Assembly: GCF_028689785.1 (NCBI RefSeq) | Contig: NZ_JAQVCN010000059.1 | Coordinates: forward strand, 1-32,229 | From: Zoogloea sp. | GTDB taxonomy: Bacteria; Pseudomonadota; Gammaproteobacteria; Burkholderiales; Rhodocyclaceae | Direction of reading: 5' to 3' | DNA: 32,229 nt | Part shown: positions 27,390 through 32,229 of the stretch, one piece after another | How the letters are laid out: each line of letters opens with the position of its first letter | How positions within the stretch are numbered: the first letter of the stretch is position 1 | Notes under the pieces: generated by a model | Told to the model about the DNA's origin: nothing | The model's input: the letters and a program-made list of their open reading frames with translations, nothing else | The model's database searches: none | Position numbers and translations under genes: made by a program

Positions 27390-28579
27390 CAGCCCGCCCC
27401 CGTCAGCAGGGCATGATCCTGCCCGCCCTCGTCCTGCTGCTGTCCCTCGGCGGACTCGGCTGGCTGCTCTCCGCCCAGGACAGCCCCGCCGACCAAGCCG
27501 CCCGCCAGCTCGCCGCCGACCGCCGCACCGACCAGGCCCTGCAAATCGCCCGGGAAGCCCTGCTTGGCTTTGCCGCCAACTACCGCAACAAGGAACATCC
27601 CAACGCCGACTTCGGCTACCTGCCCTGCCCCGATCTGGATGGCGACGGCTCGTCGGAAACCTGCGGCGGCCAGGGGCAACCGAGCGTCGGTCGCCTGCCC
27701 TACCTCACCCTCAACCTGCCCGACCTACGCGACGGCAGCGGCGAGTGCCTGTGGTACGCCGTATCAGGGGCGTTCAAAAACAACCCCAAGGCCGACGTCC
27801 TCACCTGGGACAGCACCGGCAGCTTCCGTCTGCTTGATGGCGACGCCCGGGTGATCGCCCTGCCCGGCGACCAGGCCGGCCTGGCCGCCGCACTGATCAT
27901 TGCCCCCGGCCGCCCCCTCCCCGGCCAGCAGCGCAGCCCTGGCCCCGGGCGCTGTGGCGGTGACCCGGAAGCCCGCCGCATCGACGCCTACCTGGAGAGC
28001 ATCGGCACCCTCTCGGGCGCCGGGCCCATCGACGTAGCCACCAACCGCCCTGGCGGCAACGACCGCATGGTCGCCATCGACACCGCGGACATCTATCTCC
28101 AGCTGAAAAGCCGCGCCAGTTACGCCGCCCATCTGCAGAAAGTCTTTCAGGCCCTGGCCGACTGCGTGCTCACCAGCAGGCTGCCCAGCCCGATCGACAG
28201 CCAGATCCACGGCCCGGTCAACCTGGGCCGCCTGCCCGCCCTCGACAGGCTGCAGGGCCCCTGCCGCAACGCCGACCTGCGCGACCCCGCCGCCAACTGG
28301 GCCGAGGTGGTGCGCTACGCCCGCTGCAACAGCGGCACCGCCTGTCTGGCGGGGGCTGGCCAACGCTGCCGCGGCGCCCTCCTCTTTGCCGGTGAACGCC
28401 ACCCCACCCAGCGCCGGCTCGGCCCTCGAGAGCAGCAGGGCATCGACGCCTACCTGGAAGAAAGCACCCTGGCCGCCCTCAGCGCCGGCCAGCTCCGAGC
28501 GCTTCCGGTACAGATCACGCTCCCCTTTACCGCTCGCCACCAGCCTGCTACCGGTGACGTGGCCCTGTGCCTGCCCTGA
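27386..28579 (+). CDS. Pilin-like protein with degenerate prepilin signal and large extracellular domain
   Basis: A 397-residue protein starting at GTG 27386, within the GTGA overlap with the previous stop. The N terminus (TARPRQQG-MILPALVLLLSLGG) resembles a type IV prepilin leader: short basic leader, Gly at -1, hydrophobic helix. The Glu expected at +5 is Ala, as in PilX/GspK-type minor pilins. The body is Cys-rich and contains YLPCPDLDGDG, then CGGQ, VGRLPYLTL and LWYAVSGAF, a set that reappears in the next gene. Likely substrates of prepilin peptidase and parts of a pilus tip or pseudopilus, but no assembly ATPase or secretin gene is in the window. Exact family not recognised. Confidence 0.75.
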   Translation: MTARPRQQGMILPALVLLLSLGGLGWLLSAQDSPADQAARQLAADRRTDQALQIAREALLGFAANYRNKEHPNADFGYLPCPDLDGDGSSETCGGQGQPSVGRLPYLTLNLPDLRDGSGECLWYAVSGAFKNNPKADVLTWDSTGSFRLLDGDARVIALPGDQAGLAAALIIAPGRPLPGQQRSPGPGRCGGDPEARRIDAYLESIGTLSGAGPIDVATNRPGGNDRMVAIDTADIYLQLKSRASYAAHLQKVFQALADCVLTSRLPSPIDSQIHGPVNLGRLPALDRLQGPCRNADLRDPAANWAEVVRYARCNSGTACLAGAGQRCRGALLFAGERHPTQRRLGPREQQGIDAYLEESTLAALSAGQLRALPVQITLPFTARHQPATGDVALCLP

Positions 28580-28597
28580 ATCTGCCGCGAGCCTCCG

Positions 28598-29326
28598 ATG
28601 CCCCCCCTCCGCACCATGCCGAAGAATCCCGAATTGCCAGCCCATGCCAGCCCCGGCTTCACCCTCATCGAAATGGCGGTGGTGCTGCTCATCCTCAGCC
28701 TGCTGGCCGGCAGCCTCGGGGCCGGCCTGTCCAGCCACCTTGCCCGTCGGGCCGAGCGGGCCACCGACGACGCCCTTGATGAAGCCCGCGACACCCTGCT
28801 CGGCTACGCATTACGCAAAGGCCACTTCCCCTGCCCGGCCAAGGGCCCCCAGGACGGCACCGAGGATCGCAGCGGCGGCAGCTGCGCCCGGCATGTGGGC
28901 CTGCTGCCATGGGCCACCCTTGGCATCCACGGTGTGGATGGATGGTCGCGTCGCCTGCGCTACGCCGTCACCCCCGCCTACACCCGCAACATCACCAGCG
29001 TAGACGACGGCACCATTGAGCTCGTCACCCGCAATCTGGACGGCGCCGAGCTCAGGCTCACCACTGCCGGCGGCCTCACCCCGGTGGTCATCCTGTCCCA
29101 CGGCCCCAACGGCCTGGGTGCCATCACCGCCGACGGCAGCCTGCAGCCCCCACCCCTGCCCGGCAGCGACGAAGCCCGCAATACCGACATCAGCGCCCGC
29201 CTGTTCGTCAGCCGCGGGCTGTCCGAAAACCCCGGCGCACCAGGCGGCGCCTTTGATGATCGGGTCAGCTGGATCTCGCCCAACCTCATCGCCCACCGTC
29301 TGATCGGTGCCGGCCGCCTGCCCTGA
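28598..29326 (+). CDS. Type IV pilin-like (GFTLIE) minor pilin or pseudopilin
   Basis: A 242-residue protein with a canonical prepilin cleavage site, SPG-FTLIEMAVVLLILSLL, with cleavage after Gly20 and Glu at +5. The start could also be the ATG at 28616, giving a 14-residue leader, which is nearer the norm. The mature domain has GHFPCPAKGPQDG, GGSC, VGLLPWATLG and RLRYAVTPAY, repeating the motif order of the preceding gene and marking the two as distant paralogues. It lies 18 bases downstream of that gene in one operon. It is probably processed by prepilin peptidase and placed in a pilus or type II-like pseudopilus; its assembly system is encoded elsewhere. Confidence 0.85.
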   Translation: MPPLRTMPKNPELPAHASPGFTLIEMAVVLLILSLLAGSLGAGLSSHLARRAERATDDALDEARDTLLGYALRKGHFPCPAKGPQDGTEDRSGGSCARHVGLLPWATLGIHGVDGWSRRLRYAVTPAYTRNITSVDDGTIELVTRNLDGAELRLTTAGGLTPVVILSHGPNGLGAITADGSLQPPPLPGSDEARNTDISARLFVSRGLSENPGAPGGAFDDRVSWISPNLIAHRLIGAGRLP

Positions 29327-29422
29327 AGACACAATCTTCCACACACCCGACACTGGCCGCCCTTGACCCCCGTCCCCCGGGGGCATGACACTCGGGCCGA
29401 TTCAATCACCGCCTGTCATGCC

Positions 29423-30700
29423 ATGCCGGTCGCCCGGTCTCTAGCCGTCCTCAGTCGCCTGATCCATGCCGGCGTACGCCCGGAGGACGATGAAGAACGA
29501 CGCCTGCGCCTCTCGCTGCTCAATCTGGCCAGCCTGCTGTTTGGCCCCGCCGCCCTGCTCTGGCTGTGCATCGGCCATCAACTCGACCCTGCGTTTTCAG
29601 CCGTACCTGGCGCCCTGGTGCCGCTTCTGGTGCTGCTCAACTACGCCCTCTTTCCCCGACACCGGCGCTTTGTGCGCTACCGGGCCAGCCAGCTCGGGCT
29701 GATGCTGGTCTTTCCCCTGCTCAACCTGGTCAGCCTGCCGCCCACCCCCGCCACCTCGGGCCTGGCCCTGTGGGCAGTCATCGCCCCGGCCGGCGCCTTG
29801 CTCACCGTCGGCAATGCGGCCTCCAACCTGTGGTTCATCGGCTTCCTGGCGCTCACAGCCCTTTCGGCCGGCGTCGGCCCGCAGGCGGCCAGTTCCCTGT
29901 TCATGGCCCTCCACGTCACCCTGGTGTCCGGCGTGCTCTACCCCCTGCTGCGCTTTGCCCTGCGCCAGCGGGGCAAGACCCGCGCCCGCCTGGCGGCCGC
30001 CCACCGCCAGCTGCGCCGCGAGCAAGAACGCTCCGAGCGCCTGCTCCTCAACATCCTGCCGGCCCCCATCGCCGCACGCCTGAAGGAACAATCCGGAACC
30101 ATCGCCGACGGACACTCCGAGGTGGTGGTGATGTTTGCCGACATCGTCAACTACACCCGCATCGCCAGCGACATGCCGCCAGAAAAGGTCTTCGAGCTGC
30201 TCAACCGGATCTTCTGCCGTTTCGACGAGCTCACCGACGAACGCGGCCTGGAGCGCATCAAGACCATCGGCGACGGCTACATGGTGGCCGGTGGCCTCAA
30301 CGCCCACCCGCGGGAGCCCCACGCCGCAGCCGCATCCCTGGCCATCGCCATGCAGTCCACCCTGCGCGACCCAGCCATCACCGACGGTCTCGCCCTTGAA
30401 CTGCGTATCGGCATCGCTTCAGGACCGGTCGTAGCCGGCGTGGTGGGGCGGGGGAAGTTCATCTACGACCTGTGGGGCGACACCGTCAACCTGGCCTACC
30501 GCCTATGCACCGAAGGCGAGCCCAGCGTGATCCAGTGCGACGGCCGCATGTTCGAACGCCTCGGCAACACCTTCGTTTTCGCCAAGCCCTTGCTGCTCGC
30601 CCTCAAGGGCAAGGGCTACGTCCCCGTGTATCGCCTGCGCAGCCCGCGCATCTTCGCCGTCAGTCCGGCTGCTCGGCGACGCACACCGGAAGCAGCCTGA
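29423..30700 (+). CDS. Membrane-bound class III adenylate cyclase
   Basis: A 425-residue inner-membrane enzyme that makes cAMP from ATP. Six hydrophobic segments fill residues 30-190, followed by a coiled helical linker and a cytosolic class III cyclase domain (about 215-405). Metal-binding Asp240 is in VMFADIVNYT and Asp284 in IKTIGDGYM. The Lys before TIGDGYM and the Asp in IYDLWGDTVNLAYRL are the adenine-selecting residues of adenylate (not guanylate) cyclases; Asn and Arg of VNLAYR are the transition-state pair. I chose ATG 29423 because the TTG extension to 29363 is hydrophilic and unlike the family. No strong ribosome site is seen. The membrane ligand is unknown. Confidence 0.92.
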   Translation: MPVARSLAVLSRLIHAGVRPEDDEERRLRLSLLNLASLLFGPAALLWLCIGHQLDPAFSAVPGALVPLLVLLNYALFPRHRRFVRYRASQLGLMLVFPLLNLVSLPPTPATSGLALWAVIAPAGALLTVGNAASNLWFIGFLALTALSAGVGPQAASSLFMALHVTLVSGVLYPLLRFALRQRGKTRARLAAAHRQLRREQERSERLLLNILPAPIAARLKEQSGTIADGHSEVVVMFADIVNYTRIASDMPPEKVFELLNRIFCRFDELTDERGLERIKTIGDGYMVAGGLNAHPREPHAAAASLAIAMQSTLRDPAITDGLALELRIGIASGPVVAGVVGRGKFIYDLWGDTVNLAYRLCTEGEPSVIQCDGRMFERLGNTFVFAKPLLLALKGKGYVPVYRLRSPRIFAVSPAARRRTPEAA

Positions 30701-30720
30701 CAGGCACCCGAAAGCTCGCT

Positions 30721-30924
30721 TCAGTAATGGGGCGGAATCTCTTCCCGCAGATCCCGCGCCTCGGCCGAGGGCGTGGATGACTGCAGCTGCCTGGCCAGCG
30801 CCACCAGCTGCCGCTGCAGGGCGTCGATCTGCTCCTGCTGGCGGTGCACCGTGAGGTTGAGGGTGTCCACCAGATCTTCGGTCAGGGCGAGCTTGATCTC
30901 GATTTCCATCAGTCGGGATTCCAT
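30721..30924 (-). CDS. slyX: SlyX family protein
   Basis: A 67-residue small cytosolic coiled-coil protein of unknown exact role. MESRLMEIEIKLALTEDLVD followed by LNLTVHRQQEQIDALQRQL and the C-terminal PPHY are characteristic of SlyX. The start at 30924 matches the family N terminus; ATG 30936 is possible, and the longer frame to 30981 contains unlike residues. It is convergent with the adenylate cyclase gene (20-base gap between stops) and divergent from the rlhA-type gene. Confidence 0.92.
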   Translation of the reverse strand: MESRLMEIEIKLALTEDLVDTLNLTVHRQQEQIDALQRQLVALARQLQSSTPSAEARDLREEIPPHY

Positions 30925-31002
30925 GTTTCGGCCCATATGTGAGTAAGCCCCGGATTGTCCCACGCCGCAGCACCGCGCCAAACCTCACTTTGCCGGCCAT
31001 GG

Positions 31003-31031
31003 TCGACGCTCCCCTCGCGACCGGGGATAAT
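31003..31031 (+). promoter_or_regulatory. Candidate sigma70 promoter for the rlhA-type gene
   Basis: TCGACG (31003-31008) and GATAAT (31026-31031) are separated by 17 bases and match 4/6 and 5/6 of the -35 and -10 consensus. The -10 lies about 54 bases upstream of the ATG at 31085, in the divergent slyX/rlhA gap. Confidence 0.45.
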
Positions 31032-31084
31032 GTCGGGTTGCAAGCGGCCGACCGAGCCGCACACCCACCCCCGAGAGCACCACC

Positions 31085-32229
31085 ATGAGCCACTCCCGCA
31101 AGCAACTTGAACTCCTCGCGCCCGCCCGTAATGCGGACATTGGCATCGAGGCGGTCAATCACGGCGCCGACGCCGTGTATATCGGCGGCCCCGCCTTTGG
31201 CGCCCGAGCCAACGCCGAGAACACGGTGGCCGACATCGAGCGCCTTGCGCGCCACGCCCACCGCTTCGGGGCGCGGGTTTTCGTCACCTGCAACACCATT
31301 CTCCACGACGCCGAGATCGACGGCGCCGTGCAGCTCATCCGCCAGCTCCACGAAGCCGGGGCCGATGCCCTGATTGTCCAGGACATGGGCCTGCTCGAAC
31401 TCGACCTGCCGCCCATCCAGCTCCACGCCAGCACCCAGACCGACATCCGCCACCCCGAGAAAGCACGCTTTCTGCAAGACGTGGGCTTCTCCCAGATCGT
31501 GCTGGCCCGGGAGATGACTCTCACCGAGATCAAGAAGGTGGCCGCCGCCACCGACTGCACCCTGGAGTTCTTCATCCACGGCGCCCTGTGCGTGGCCTTC
31601 TCGGGCCAGTGCTACATCAGCCACGCCCATACCGGCCGCAGTGCTAACCGCGGCGAATGCTCCCAGGCCTGCCGCCTGCCCTACGACCTCACCGACAAGG
31701 ACGGCAATCTGGTGGCCAGCAACCAGCACCTGCTGTCCATGAAGGACAACAACCAGAGCGCCAACCTGCGCGCCCTGGCTGACGCGGGCATCAGCAGCTT
31801 CAAGATCGAAGGCCGCTACAAGGACATGGCCTACGTCAAGAACATCACCGCCCACTACCGTCTGATCCTCGACAGCATCATGGAGGACGCGCCCGAGTAC
31901 TCGCGCACCTCCGCCGGGCGCAGCACATTCCTGTTCACACCCCTGGCCGACAAGACCTTCAACCGCGGCGCCACCGACTACTTCGTCAACGGCCGCACCG
32001 CCGACATCGGTGCCTTCGACTCACCCAAGTTCGTTGGCGAACCGGTGGGCAGCGTGATCCGCCTTGACGGCAAGCAACGCCGTCATTTCGACACCACCAG
32101 CGCCGTCGAGCTGCACAACGGCGACGGTCTCAGCTTCTACGACCGCAAGGGCGAGCTGGTAGGCCTGCGGGTCAACCGGGCCGAGAAGATTGGCGACGAC
32201 TTCCGCATCCACACTGCCGAGCCCCTGCC
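31085..32229 (+). CDS. rlhA: U32 family protein, RlhA-type 23S rRNA hydroxylation factor (3' end outside window)
   Basis: The first 381 residues of a longer protein; the frame is open to the window edge. ELLAPARNADIGIEAVNHGADAVYIGGPAFGARA, FVTCNTILHDAE and ADALIVQDMGLLEL resemble E. coli YdcP/RlhA, needed for hydroxylation of C2501 in 23S rRNA, more than the shorter TrhP/YegQ. The U32 signature HGALCVAFSGQC is present, and four Cys (169, 176, 192, 196; GECSQAC) are placed to bind an iron-sulfur cluster. GAGAG before the ATG serves as ribosome site. A candidate promoter lies in the divergent gap with slyX. TrhP-like tRNA activity is the main alternative. Confidence 0.9.
   Translation, partial: MSHSRKQLELLAPARNADIGIEAVNHGADAVYIGGPAFGARANAENTVADIERLARHAHRFGARVFVTCNTILHDAEIDGAVQLIRQLHEAGADALIVQDMGLLELDLPPIQLHASTQTDIRHPEKARFLQDVGFSQIVLAREMTLTEIKKVAAATDCTLEFFIHGALCVAFSGQCYISHAHTGRSANRGECSQACRLPYDLTDKDGNLVASNQHLLSMKDNNQSANLRALADAGISSFKIEGRYKDMAYVKNITAHYRLILDSIMEDAPEYSRTSAGRSTFLFTPLADKTFNRGATDYFVNGRTADIGAFDSPKFVGEPVGSVIRLDGKQRRHFDTTSAVELHNGDGLSFYDRKGELVGLRVNRAEKIGDDFRIHTAEPL

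Overview
The window looks like chromosomal DNA of a high-GC betaproteobacterium, most probably of the Rhodocyclales type (Azospira/Dechloromonas/Azoarcus-like). This rests on gene content and style: many c-di-GMP and two-component genes, SlyX, an RlhA-type U32 protein, DUF3861, an initiator tRNA, and strong C/G third-position bias that produces long antisense shadow frames. The genus is inferred, not proven.

Region 1 (1-5164, +) is a compact periplasmic metal/heme locus: an MbnP-family lipoprotein cut by the left edge, two tandem MbnH-like di-heme proteins (one lipoprotein, one soluble) and a putative outer-membrane protein. In characterised MbnP/MbnH pairs the di-heme enzyme oxidises a tryptophan of MbnP to kynurenine to build a copper site. 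Here the MbnP domain is fused behind an extra N-terminal module and the enzyme is duplicated.

Region 2 (5165-11682, +) is a cluster centred on vitamin B6: a BenE-type transporter, the PLP-homeostasis protein YggS/PLPBP, a class I glutamine amidotransferase-like protein, a pyridoxal kinase, a class III PLP aminotransferase and a serine hydroxymethyltransferase. The first five genes overlap by 1-4 bases. I read this as a B6 uptake, salvage and use operon in which the transporter substrate and the amidotransferase role are unknown. A 7-bp inverted repeat lies in its leader.

Region 3 (11796-17846, -) is a signalling operon: HD-GYP response regulator, exported histidine phosphatase, and a 1418-residue hybrid kinase with three PAS domains, two receivers and an HPt domain. 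Region 4 (18152-22408) holds DUF3861, an AraC-type regulator divergent from a thiolase, a possible 33-codon ORF and a glycerophosphodiesterase lipoprotein. Two tRNA genes (fMet and Thr-TGT, minus strand) with strong hairpins follow.

Region 5 (22836-27007, +) encodes a cytoplasmic receiver-PAS-HisKA_3 kinase with its overlapping NarL-type regulator, then a diguanylate cyclase. Region 6 (27045-29326, +) is a pilin-like operon: a small exported proline-rich protein containing a run of 20 cytosines, overlapped by a degenerate pilin-like protein, then a canonical GFTLIE pilin-like protein that shares its extracellular motif. The C20 run is a candidate phase-variation switch. Region 7 holds a six-TM adenylate cyclase, SlyX (-) and an rlhA-type gene cut by the right edge.

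The most promising candidates for undescribed biology are the B6 cluster with its amidotransferase and BenE transporter, the C20 pilin operon, and the duplicated MbnH locus with a fused MbnP.
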